This document shows, piece after piece, positions 33,900-43,440 of a DNA stretch of 64,000 nt. Location of the stretch: contig CM034409.1 in NCBI GenBank assembly GCA_019925095.2, positions 10,092,001-10,156,000 of the forward strand, read 5' to 3'. The notes beneath the pieces are model-generated. The model saw only the letters and a list, made by a program, of their open reading frames with translations. It searched no databases and had not been told where the DNA came from. Numbering within the stretch: the stretch's first letter is position 1; each line of letters begins with the position of its first letter. Source of the stretch: Dendrolimus kikuchii (lineage: Eukaryota; Arthropoda; Insecta; Lepidoptera; Lasiocampidae). The position numbers were made by a program, and so were the translations under genes.

Positions 33900-35290
33900 T
33901 GGTTTGCCATTTTCGTCATTTTGTTTATTTTGGTCGTTTAGGTAGTTTTGGTAGTTTTGCTATTTTCGGTAGTTTATGCTGGTAGTTTTGGTAGTTTCGG
34001 TTGTTTTGGTAGTTGTGGTAGTTTTGTTTTGTAGATTTGGTAGTTTCGGTAGATTTGGTAGTTGTGGTAGTTTTGGTAGTTGTGGTAGTTTTGGTTTGTA
34101 GATTTGGTAGTTTCGGTAGTTGTGGTAGTTTTGGTAGGTAGTAGTGGTAGTATTGGTAGTTGTGGTAGTTTTGGTAGTTTTGATTGGTAGATTTGGTAAT
34201 TGTGGTAGTTTAGGTAGTTGTGGTAGTTTTAATTGGTGGATTTGATAGTTTGGGTAGATTTGGTACTTTTGGTAGTATTGGTAGTTATGGTAGTTTTGGT
34301 TTGTAGATTTGGTAGTTATAGTAGTTTTCGTTGGTAGATTCAGTTATTTTGGTAGTTGTGGTAGTTTTGATAGTTGTGGTAGTTTTGGTTGGTCGATTTG
34401 ATATATTCGGTTGTTTTGGTAGTTGCGGTAGTTTTGATAGTTGTGTTAGTTTTGGTAGTTGTGGTAGTTTTGGTAGTTGTGGTAGTTTTCATAGTTGTGG
34501 TAGTTTTGATAGTTGTGGTAGTTTTGGTTGGTCGATTTGGTTTATTCGGTTGTTTTGGTAGTTGCGGTACTTTTGATAGTTGTGGTAGTTTTGGTTGGTT
34601 GATTTGGTATATTCGGTTGCTTTGGTAGTTGCGGTACTTTTGATAGTTGTGGTAGTTTTGGTAGTTGTAGTAGTTTTGATAGTTGTGGTAGTTTTGATAG
34701 TTGTGGTAGTTTTGGTAGTTTTGGTAGTTGTGGTAGTTTTGTTAGTTGTGGTGACTTTGGTAGTTGTGATAGTTTTGATTGGCAGATTTGGTAATTGTGG
34801 TAGTTTTGGTAGTTTTGATAGTTGTGGTAGTTTTGATAGTTGTGGTAGCTTTGATAGTTGTGGTAGTTTTGGTAGTTTTGGTAGTTGTGGTAGTTTTGGT
34901 AGTTGTGGTAGTTTTGTTAGTTGTGGTGATTTTGGTAGTTGTGGTAGTTTTGATTGGTATATTTGGTAATTGTGGTAGTTTTGGTAGTTGTGGTAGTTTT
35001 GATTGGTAGATTTGGTAATTGTGGTAGTTTTGGTAGTTGTGGTAGTTTTGATAGTTGTGGTAGTTTTGGTAGTTATGGTAGTTTTGTTAGTTTTGGTAGT
35101 TTTGATTTGTAGATTTGGTAATTGTGGTAGTTTTGGTAGTTGTGGTAGTTTTGATTGGTAGATTTAGTAATTGTGGTTGTTTAGGTAGTTGTGGCAGTTT
35201 TGGTTGGTGGATTTAGTAGTTTTGGTTGGTAGATTTGGTAGTTTCGGCAGTTTTAGTATGTTTGGTAGTTTTGGTCGTTTGTGTAGTTTA
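33900..35290 (+). repeat. 9/18-bp minisatellite, TTTTGGTAG-TTGTGGTAG
   Basis: Roughly 1.4 kb of a 9-bp unit, mostly alternating TTTTGGTAG and TTGTGGTAG, with occasional TTTTGATAG and larger blocks containing TTGGTTGGTAGATTTGGTA. Plus-strand frames read as Gly-Ser-Cys-Gly-Ser-Phe or Val/Leu repeats (for example 34331-34561 and 34595-34969). These follow from the repeat period being a multiple of three. Confidence 0.97.
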
Positions 35291-35849
35291 CACAATATTT
35301 ATTTATATAAATAAAACTAGAACGGGTTGAAATAAGGTATTAAAGTTTGTATGGGGGACCAATTATTTATCAAGTTTATAGATACAAAAATTCACAATCT
35401 TTAAAAAAATGCGACTTTCGCTCGATCTGTCTGTCTGAATACCGAAAATGGACATAGATTCTATTCATCCCGGTAGATAGGATAGTTTGCGACATAAAAT
35501 TAAGTAAATCTTCCGAGGGCAAATAGCACAAACATAAAAATACAATACAATATATCCTGTATTAACGCCTGCTCTTAAAACAAGAGGTACGCACTAGAGT
35601 TTGACGCGCGGCGTAGCCGCGGGGTAAACTCTAGTCTAATATATATGCTGTAACACATCATACAGAATCTAAACAATATTTTTTGATGGCTGTTTTCATT
35701 TGTATCAATACGTGAAGAAATAAGTTTCAAAGTCGTAATAAATAGTAAACTTTTCGACTATAGAATGTCAGTTTCAAAATAACTTTCAATAGAAATTATT
35801 CTCACTAAAATTTATTCAGTAGTTATTCCATTTAATATTTTATACTATA

Positions 35850-36226
35850 CTAGCTGATCCGGCAAACTACGCACCGCCTCAGAATCAATAAATAAAAAAC
35901 GTTGATTTCTGAACGACGGGACGAACATCAAACATTTGACATTCAAAACCAAAATAATGAAAAGAAACTTCACTTTTGAATTTAAATTGATTTCTGAACG
36001 ACTTTTAAACGACAGAACGAACATCAAATATTTGACAGGTAGGAATAGTTTCTAAGGGAAAGTAAAATTTTTACCATATTCCAAGCATTTTTTTCATATT
36101 TACTCACCTTTTAAAACTTTCCTGGACTTCCACAAATAATTTAAAGGCAACATTAGCCAAATCAGTCCAGTCGTTCTCGAGTTTAAGCGAGACTAACGAA
36201 CAACAATTGATTTTTATATATATAGA
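35850..36226 (-). mobile_element. Helitron family A, 377-bp copy
   Basis: Complete ends (TCTATATATATAAAAATCAA ... CTAG) in the minus orientation. It is closely similar to 27038-27438. A short piece of another lepidopteran repeat (TAGGTTGCCTGGACGAGATC) follows near 36250. From 36300 to 37650 no feature was recognised beyond a G-run at 36585-36596. Confidence 0.85.
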
Positions 36227-37722
36227 TAATAAGTAAGAATTCCTTTTAGGTTAGGTTGCCTGGACGAGATCGCCTTTAAAGTTAAGTCCGCCTTTTATTT
36301 TACCAATTAACTATTTATTGTATTTAATAAATGTTGTAATTGTTTGTTTTAGCGTGCAAAACTGTTTATATTTTTAGGATCCTTTAGCCAGATTTCGATT
36401 CTATGTAAGATGTCCAATCCTCTCACTAATATTACTAAATAAAAGTAGTTAAGCAATTTCCCACCTTTTCTTTAGCTAATCTACTCCTCCTAAAGATCAT
36501 CCAGAGACTGTTCAGCACGAATGAAATTACTACCAAAGTTCGAATAATACTACTAAAGATATCATTTATTTTTATTTTATTTAGGGGGGGGGGGGCAACT
36601 AACTAATTAATAAAGATAAGTAAAAATACGCTATTGACGAGCATTCAAATCTATTATACACCAATGTATAACAATTACATGTTAGTAATAGTATACTGCA
36701 GTAAGGAAATGCACCTATTCTTTGGCAAAACGCCTATTTTAGAAATTTGTACGTTGTAATGTATTGTAGAACTACTGTTACGTGGTAAGTTACTTTAAAT
36801 GCGTATTTGGACAGCTTGAAAGTTGGAAATGTTTCGTTCGGTGGACTAATTTCTCAATTCTAAATAACTTGACGTTCAAATATGTATTCATAAAATAATT
36901 TATTTTTTTGTTATTTATTAGTATTTATACATATTTGTAAATATAAAATTGTTTAATTACCAGTCGTCAAGTAGAAATACTACCATTATGAGATATGATA
37001 TACGGCTGTGCGTAGTGAGCCAGGTGTGAGACGAGGCAAATAACACGCATGATTGCCAATTACGCGAGCCTAAGGCGGCCAAACGTCGTTGACGGTCGTG
37101 TTCGTATTGCGCATTTTGAGCACAACACAACGAAACAACGAAGTCGGGAACCGCGACTAGTAAACAATAAATCTCTTGGGCAAGCCACTATGAAGGAGTA
37201 AGTAAAATTTACCGACCTACAAATGTCTGATAGAAACAAGTAATATTTCGCAGGAAAATGCGAGTTGCACTTTGGCGCGATGCCATTGGCTGTTTACTCT
37301 AATGGTTTAACAGTTGTTACGGCGGAAATTATTTTACATAGTGCTCTTTATAGGAGAGTCAGCAATGGAGTTACCAAACTAGAAACGTATGTTTTCTGTA
37401 CATCAACGAATATTTTAAGTGTTTAAAACAAAAAAGTATAGTCAGCCAAGTGTGTATTCGACGATAATTACTGAAGAATTTTATATTGACAACGACTAAA
37501 TACCATTTAACAGCTGACAAACAAGCAGAAGTATTTATTACCTAGTAGAATGTACAACTCTGTACCTTATTTCATATACTCAGACTATATAGTAAGTAAC
37601 GGAAAGGTTGTTTCTAAAATATGTATCATAATTTTTTGTTTGAGGTCGGTAGCACGTTAGTACCTAATACTTTTGGTATTGTAAATATCCATAGACGACG
37701 GTAACTATTTTTCGACTAATGG

Positions 37723-37921
37723 GTGGGGTATAGTAATACGGCACATTTATATATTATGAACAGATCCGAACTTTTTTAATATAGGTTAGAAGGCTAAGAC
37801 GAGTGCGAAGCGAAGCCGAGTACCCGCTTTAGCCTTCATGGTTATTTTTTTTCTAACCACCCAAAGTTAATTTTATATCTCAAATAATAAATAAATGTGC
37901 CGTATATCTATACCGCACCCC
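37723..37921. mobile_element. MITE with 9-bp target duplication, inserted in a SINE tail
   Basis: Imperfect terminal inverted repeats (GTGGGGTATAGTAATACGGC; right end complemented GGGGTGCGGTATAGATATAC) bound 199 bp. They are flanked by GACTAATGG at 37714-37722 and 37922-37930. The flanks rejoin to a diverged SINE 3' tail. An inner palindrome pairs GAAGGCTAA with TTAGCCTTC. A 9-bp duplication suggests a Mutator-like source; 10 bp is possible because of an ambiguous C. Confidence 0.75.
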
Positions 37922-38154
37922 GACTAATGGTCCGTGACTGCTGCTTTTAGTTAAAAGAAAAACAAAGTTTCCCATGTCGAGACGACTGTCAATTGCTTCG
38001 GTAACCCAACATCTCTTCGTTGCTGTGAACTAGACCCGCCATCGCTGAGACCATTTGACAACAAAAACCGTTTGATTCTTTTCTTTCAAAATCAGTTAGG
38101 ATCAATACTGTATCAACATTCAATCATCATCATCATCATCATATTTAACCGTGC

Positions 38155-38430
38155 AGTAATAGAGAAAGAATACTAATTCCTACGTCCGGGCGGCCTATCG
38201 TAAGAGGCGACAAAACAACCGACAGCCAGATGGTATGGCATTTGCACGTCTGGATGGTTACCCTCCCCGGTCTAGAGTACATATGCGGCTATAACAACTT
38301 TGAGTTCTATTCAAGCCTCACTGACCAAGTTTCAGTGCTCTATTCAAGACCAGCAGAACATTGATAGGTAGAGTGTTACAAATCTCCATAAGCGATGGTA
38401 ACCACATTCCTTCAGATGGTTTGTCACCTT
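38155..38430 (+). mobile_element. composite SINE, copy D, diverged
   Basis: It runs from GAGAAAGAATACTAATTCCT and CCGGGCGGCCTATCGTAAGA to the GCGATGGTAACCACATTCCT tail. A (CAT)n tract precedes it at about 38125. Confidence 0.78.
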
Positions 38431-38482
38431 GTCTACTTTACTTCAGTATTAAAACAATAGATATAAAATGACAAAAACTTAC

Positions 38483-38812
38483 CTTTTTTATGATGCCTAG
38501 TAAAATTCCCAAACACACTGCCTAATCTTTGCTGATTTCTAGAAGTGCATAGTTCCAAAGATTTAATGTCATCGGCGTTTTGCGCCACTAATATGGAAGA
38601 CCGCTTTGATTCCATCGCACCCGTATTCACCATTAAGTCAGCTTCGAGCAATATTAAAAGAGTTGCATACAGTAGTTTTAGTTCTCTACAGCAAAACATT
38701 GTTTTGGCACTGGTTCATTCGTCACACTTATGATTTGCACTTAAATTAATAGTCATTTTTACACTGTTATCTTCTTGTGTTGATTGTCGTTTTAGAAGGC
38801 TGTTGGTGCATT
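38483..38812 (-). CDS. dpr: dpr-family receptor, exon 1 (5'UTR, signal peptide)
   Basis: The ATG at 38699 opens 72 codons plus one base to a GTAAGT donor after 38483. The protein starts MFCCRELKLLYATLLILLEA, a basic then hydrophobic stretch fitting a secretory signal peptide, and contains an N-glycosylation sequon (NFT) near the end. Upstream, 113 nt of 5'UTR reach a strong acceptor (TTCCTTTTTTACAG) at 38813-38814, so a further non-coding exon should lie at higher coordinates. Two short upstream ATGs occur in this leader. The donor is in phase 1 and joins exon 2 to restore a Gly codon. Confidence 0.85.
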
Positions 38813-39054
38813 CTGTAAAAAAGGAAAAAATTACGTTAATTATTGCACGTATTTTTGAAGTTTGACATATTATACGTAGGAATCGTTCCAATAAATTATA
38901 GAAAGCATTCGAAATAAAGGTGTGAATATTCTGAACATGTATGTTATAATAAATTCTAATATTTTCACATATAAAAAAACAGGCGTTTAAATAATATTTT
39001 ATGATCTAACTTTTAATATATCGCGATATAATTAATTACTTTTCAAACAAACGA

Positions 39055-39251
39055 TACTAATATTATAAAGAGGTAAAGTTTATGAGTTTGTGACGTTGTA
39101 GGGGGTAATCTCTGGATCTAATGAACCGATTTTAAAAATTCTTTTACCGTTGGAAAGCTACGTTAACAGGGAGTGTCATAGGCTATATAACATGACGCTA
39201 TATACCACGGGAGCGGGACAGAGGGCGGGTGAAACCGCGCTGGGCCGCTAG
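39055..39251 (+). mobile_element. Helitron-like family C copy
   Basis: About 197 bp starting TATTATAAAGAGGTAAAGTT and ending CGCTGGGCCGCTAG before T, with GTGACGTTGTAGGGGGTAAT inside. It shares its left part with 29262-29468. Confidence 0.65.
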
Positions 39252-39936
39252 TAATTAATAACTGCGCTAATTTGACTCCTTATACTTGTACAAAATTATG
39301 ACGTCATATTTATGTACATTCGTAAAAAAAATTAAGAGCTTGCTATGTTTTGTAAGGTAATATAAAGTATCTCAAATATTTTGACTGTAATTTACTGATA
39401 GTATTCTGTGCTAGTTTGAAATTTATACACAACTCAGACCAACATTTAACTTCTCAGGCCGAATCGATACTGAACAAAGAACAGAAAAATAACAGCTAAC
39501 TTAATGTAAAGAATTAAAATTTATATTGTAAAATCTATACATATATATAAATTAATTGCTGTCCGTTAATCTCACTAAAACTCGAGAACGGCTGGACTGA
39601 TTTGTCTAATTGAGATTTTGAATTATTTGTGGAAGTCCAGGGAAGGTTTAAAAGGGGAGTAAATATGAAAAAAATGCTTGGAAAAAAACAACAACTGCTA
39701 AAAACCACAATTTCGCTTTCCCTTAGCAACTATTCCTACCTGTCAATCATTTGATGTTCGTCCCGTCGTTTAAAAGTCGTTCAGAAATCAAATTAAATTT
39801 AGAAGTTGTTGTGTATCTGTGCAGACTACAAGTCCCGCGCTTTTAAAAAAAAGTAAATCAGTACGAATGCAACTAGTGTAGTTTTATTTATTCCGCATAT
39901 TTAATATTGGCGACGAAATAGCTAAAATTAAGCAAA

Positions 39937-40710
39937 ATGACTTCATTTGGCATTATTTCAACATTTGATCACACGGTGCAGAGTTGGAATACATTTAAAT
40001 GTCGGCTAACTCAATGGTTTATAGCAAATGATATTAATGTTAAAACCGATGCGGAAGGTTCTAAACGACGTGCAATATTGTTAAGCGCACTCTCTGATGG
40101 TTCTTATAAGTTAGCGGCGGATTTGGCTGTACCGCAGGACTTACAGGAAGTGGCATATGACACAATTTTAAAGTTGCTTGATGACCACTTCACGCCGAAG
40201 CGCTACGGGTTCACAGAGCGGTACAACTTTTACGCGGCAGTGCAGCAGCCGGGTGAAACTCACACTCAGTGGGCGGCTAGACTGCGAGGACTCGCAGCCC
40301 ATTGCAATTTTGGGAATGTAGAAGAAGCATTACGGGATAAGTTTGTAATGGGTATTATGGCCGGGCCAGAACGTGAAAAATTATTTTCACAAGACATCAA
40401 AGAGCTTACGTTGTCAAAGGCAATCGATCTCGCTGAAAATGTGCGATCTGCGAGGACTGCTGCAGCAGTAGCAGCTCCAGTGAGCCAACAGGATATCTTC
40501 AAAATTGTTAATAACCAAAAGTCTACGGCAGTTTGCGCTGTATGCGGGCGGAAAAATCATAGTACTACAGAATGTCGTTTTTCTAAATATACTTGTAAAA
40601 AGTGCAAAACAAAGGGTCATCTCCAAAAAATGTGTAAAAATGTAAACTACATGGCGGCCAGCAGTTTTCTAAACTTGATTTATCTATGGCCTACAATCAA
40701 CTTAAATTAG
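39937..40710 (+). CDS. gag protein of the gypsy-type element
   Basis: A 257-residue gag beginning MTSFGIISTFDHTVQSWNTF, a capsid-like domain (roughly residues 10-185), then two CCHC zinc knuckles: CAVCGRKNHSTTEC (200-213) and CKKCKTKGHLQKMC (220-233). It resembles gag of K02A2.6-like Ty3/gypsy elements. The last 24 residues are probably read-through of the deletion junction, since they translate the same DNA that in the -1 frame encodes RT (GGQQFSKLDLS). The start is the first ATG 30 bp downstream of the LTR. The frame is intact. Confidence 0.93.
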   Translation: MTSFGIISTFDHTVQSWNTFKCRLTQWFIANDINVKTDAEGSKRRAILLSALSDGSYKLAADLAVPQDLQEVAYDTILKLLDDHFTPKRYGFTERYNFYAAVQQPGETHTQWAARLRGLAAHCNFGNVEEALRDKFVMGIMAGPEREKLFSQDIKELTLSKAIDLAENVRSARTAAAVAAPVSQQDIFKIVNNQKSTAVCAVCGRKNHSTTECRFSKYTCKKCKTKGHLQKMCKNVNYMAASSFLNLIYLWPTINLN

Positions 40711-43169
40711 ACTATGCTTCTCAAGATCTGACCTGTATCAATACACATCGCGGATTGTTTAAATACACTCGTCTTGTTTTCGGGTTAACTAATGCACCAG
40801 CCATTTTTCAACGAGCCATGGAAAGGTTGTTAAATGGTATAGATGGCGTGTTATGTTTATTAGACGACGTTTTGATAACTGCTGAAAATAGGGAATCCCA
40901 TTTGAATAAATTGTATTTGGTTCTGCAACGTTTGCAAGACGCAGGTTTAACTTTACAAAAAAGTAAATGTGAATTTTTCAAAGACCAAATAAATTATTTG
41001 GGTTATGTTATAGACAAATCAGGACTTAAAAAATCACCTGAAAAAGTAAAAGCAATTGTGAATGCGCCGTTACCTAATAATGTAAACCAGTTACAATCAT
41101 TTTTAGGATTAGTAAATTATTACAGGAATTTTGTTGCAAATGCGTCGAGCATTCTTACTCCTTTATTTGATCTTTTAAAAAAGGGTACTAAATGGCAATG
41201 GCATGATGAGCATAATAAAGCTTTTGTAAGTATTAAAGAGATGCTTTCATCAGAACAAATCTTGGCACACTTTAACCCAAATGCAAAGATAATTCTTACC
41301 GTTGATGCTTCTCCTACCGGCTTAGGCGCAATTCTATCTCAGATAGAAGGAAATGGCCCAGAGAGACCTATTTCATTTGCGTCACGTACGCTTAATGCAG
41401 CAGAAAAACGTTACTCTCAGATTCAAAAAGAAGCTACAGCTATCATATTTGGTGTACGTCGATTTCACCAATATCTTTATGGTCGTTCAATTCCATTTAT
41501 TTTACGCACAGATCATAAGCCTCTTATATCAATATTTGGTCGTTTTAAAGGAATTCCAGAAGTTTCTGCAAATCGCCTTCAAAGGTACGCTATTTTCTTG
41601 AATGCATATAATTATACAATTGAGTACATTCGGGGTAAAGTTAATAGTGCAGATTTTTTATCTCGAGCTAGTTTAATAGAATCACCACCGAACTTAAGTT
41701 CCGATTCTTCCTTTAACACAAATCAATTTCTCGATGTTAGTGAAGTTGCGGATCGTGCAACTTACATCAATTTTGTAGTAGATGGTGGTTTACCTGTCAC
41801 CTTGAAAATTTTACAAGAGGAAACGAAACAGGATACTGTCTTAACTAAAGTAATAGGGTTTGTTCTTAGCGGTTGGCCAAATAAGGTGACAGATTTAGAT
41901 CTTAAACCATATCACTTATGCAAAACGCAACTTTCTTTAGAAGATGGCTGCCTAATGAGAGGGCATAAGGTAGTTTTACCTAAGAGTTTACGATTAAAAA
42001 TTTTGAATGAATTACATAATTCTCATCTAGGCATAGTGAAAACTAAGGCAGAAGCACGTTCCAGGTTCTGGTTTCCAGGTATAGACAAAGTTTTAGAAAA
42101 TATGATTGGTTCATGCAATGTTTGTATGCAACTAAGGTCTACTCCTTCCAGTGCACCACTTGCTCCATGGCCTTTTCCATCTGGTCCCTTTATCCGTCTT
42201 CATTTAGACTTTTTGGGTCCAATAAATGGTCAAACATATTTAGTTATTGTTGACGCTTTTACGAAGTGGGTGGAAGTTTATGAAATGTTTACTTCTGCTA
42301 CTTCTACGACTGTGTTAGATAAGTTACACGATTTTATTGCTCGTTTTGGTTTACCGGAGACTATAGTATCTGACAATGGTACAGCTTTTACGTCATCCGA
42401 ATTCAATCAATTTTGTATTTTAAACGGAATTTCTCAGGTTACCTCACCAGCATATTGTCCATCTAGCAATGGGCAGGCAGAAAGTTTTGTAAAGATAGTT
42501 AAGAAAGGAATTAAAACTAGCATTCTTTCTGCTAAAGACACAGCGGAAAAAAGGATTAGGCTTCAGAAATATCTTTTTGACTATAGAAACTCTGTTCATT
42601 CAGTCACTGGGTTTTCGCCAGCGCAATTGGTTTTTGGACGAAAGTTAAGGTCGCGATTGGATTTATTAAATAAAAATACATTGGTATCGCCAGTCTCACA
42701 CGAATCCCTAGCAGATTATGTTAAGTGTAAACAGTCTTTGCAGTGTAAGAATTATAAAGGAAATAACCATCGAATTTTCGAACGTGATGATAAAGTATTA
42801 TATAAAAGGTATATTGGAAATAATAAATTTAAATGGTTACAAGGATTGATTATAAAAAAACTAGGAAAAGTTACATACCTTGTTAAGGACATTAATACTG
42901 CGAATATTGTGAAAAAACATACAAATCAATTAATTAAAAACAGGAATAGGTGCTCAAGCACAGACAGACTTCGTTCATACGAATTGATTGATGATATTAA
43001 TCTACAGAGTGAACCAAATGTGACTGATTCAAGGGGGGAAGAGAGAAATATGTTAGAGAGTTCTCAAAGTGTACCAGATACCCCTCTACCATCTGGGAGT
43101 ACAAGTACTAGACAGTTACGTGACATTCCTAGAATAGACTATAAGTCGTTACATAGAGGTTATTTTTAA
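40638..43169 (+). CDS. pol fragment: RT palm, RNase H, integrase
   Basis: The frame is open from 40638; its first ATG is at 40686. RT begins abruptly at HGGQQFSKLDLS, so the motif A Asp lies upstream of that ATG. RT fingers and the aspartic protease are absent. Counted from the ATG, the DD box is CLLDDVLIT (about 57-65), with Leu where Tyr or Phe is usual; RNase H has TVDASPTGLG (about 205) and RTDHKPL. Integrase has LHLDFLGP (about 507), VSDNGTAF (about 562) and NGQAESF (about 598), a D,D35E spacing. The frame is -1 relative to gag and overlaps it by 73 bp, as when gag-pol is made by frameshifting. Initiation for a functional RT is unclear. Confidence 0.93.
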   Translation, partial: KCKLHGGQQFSKLDLSMAYNQLKLDYASQDLTCINTHRGLFKYTRLVFGLTNAPAIFQRAMERLLNGIDGVLCLLDDVLITAENRESHLNKLYLVLQRLQDAGLTLQKSKCEFFKDQINYLGYVIDKSGLKKSPEKVKAIVNAPLPNNVNQLQSFLGLVNYYRNFVANASSILTPLFDLLKKGTKWQWHDEHNKAFVSIKEMLSSEQILAHFNPNAKIILTVDASPTGLGAILSQIEGNGPERPISFASRTLNAAEKRYSQIQKEATAIIFGVRRFHQYLYGRSIPFILRTDHKPLISIFGRFKGIPEVSANRLQRYAIFLNAYNYTIEYIRGKVNSADFLSRASLIESPPNLSSDSSFNTNQFLDVSEVADRATYINFVVDGGLPVTLKILQEETKQDTVLTKVIGFVLSGWPNKVTDLDLKPYHLCKTQLSLEDGCLMRGHKVVLPKSLRLKILNELHNSHLGIVKTKAEARSRFWFPGIDKVLENMIGSCNVCMQLRSTPSSAPLAPWPFPSGPFIRLHLDFLGPINGQTYLVIVDAFTKWVEVYEMFTSATSTTVLDKLHDFIARFGLPETIVSDNGTAFTSSEFNQFCILNGISQVTSPAYCPSSNGQAESFVKIVKKGIKTSILSAKDTAEKRIRLQKYLFDYRNSVHSVTGFSPAQLVFGRKLRSRLDLLNKNTLVSPVSHESLADYVKCKQSLQCKNYKGNNHRIFERDDKVLYKRYIGNNKFKWLQGLIIKKLGKVTYLVKDINTANIVKKHTNQLIKNRNRCSSTDRLRSYELIDDINLQSEPNVTDSRGEERNMLESSQSVPDTPLPSGSTSTRQLRDIPRIDYKSLHRGYF

Positions 43170-43440
43170 GTTTATTTTGTTTTCGGCTATTTGTTAAAAT
43201 AAGAGGGAGATGTTGTGTATCTGTGCAGACTACAAGTCCCGCGCTTTTTAAAAAAAGTAAATCAGTACGAATGCAACTAGTGTAGTTTTATTTATTCCGC
43301 ATATTTAATAGAAGTGAAGTTTTTTTTCATTTTGTTGGTTTTGAATGTTAAACGTTTGATGTTCGTGCCGTCGTTCAGAAATCAACGTTTTTTATTTTTT
43401 TTATTCTGAGGCGGTAAGAAGTTTGCCGGGTCAGCTAGTA

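Larger units (their letters stand above)
33504..35634 (+). mobile_element. Helitron-like element carrying a large minisatellite
   Basis: The left end TCCCTATTAATATTATAAAT follows an A and leads into a (TGTC)n tract, then two copies of an ACTACTGGACCGATTTGGCT block. The right end is CTAG before T. Just inside the right end lie CGCGGC-GTA-GCCGCG (35607-35621) and an enclosing inverted repeat ACTAGAGTTT/AAACTCTAGT. A 3' subterminal hairpin before CTAG is the Helitron hallmark. The interior is almost wholly minisatellite. It lies in the dpr intron between exons 2 and 1. Confidence 0.75.
39807..43310 (+). mobile_element. Ty3/gypsy-type retrotransposon, internally deleted
   Basis: Two 100-bp LTRs (39807-39906 and 43211-43310), each TGTTGTGTATCTGTGCAGAC ... 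ATATTTAATA, differ at one position in a T/A run. The element is flanked by GAAGT at 39802-39806 and 43311-43315. A primer-site-like TGGCGAC follows the 5' LTR and a polypurine AAGAGGGAGA abuts the 3' LTR. At 3,504 bp it is short for Ty3/gypsy because the protease and the N-terminal RT segment are missing. Near-identical LTRs point to a recent insertion. Confidence 0.95.
39534..43438 (+). mobile_element. Helitron family A, split by a Ty3/gypsy element
   Basis: The left end TCTATACATATATATAAATT follows an A at 39533. The right end GGGTCAGCTAG is at 43428-43438, before a T. Without the nested retrotransposon and its duplicated target it is about 396 bp, the usual size of family A here. The left half contains ACTCGAGAACGGCTGGACTG and the right half CTGAGGCGGTAAGAAGTTTG. 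Confidence 0.88.

Noticed and set aside
34331..35009. Several plus-strand frames of Gly/Ser/Cys/Phe or Val/Leu repeats
   Set aside because: They come from the 9/18-bp minisatellite, whose period is a multiple of three; there is no start context, splice support or domain.
41353..41601. 82-codon frame inside gypsy pol
   Set aside because: It is an alternative frame of the RNase H region.
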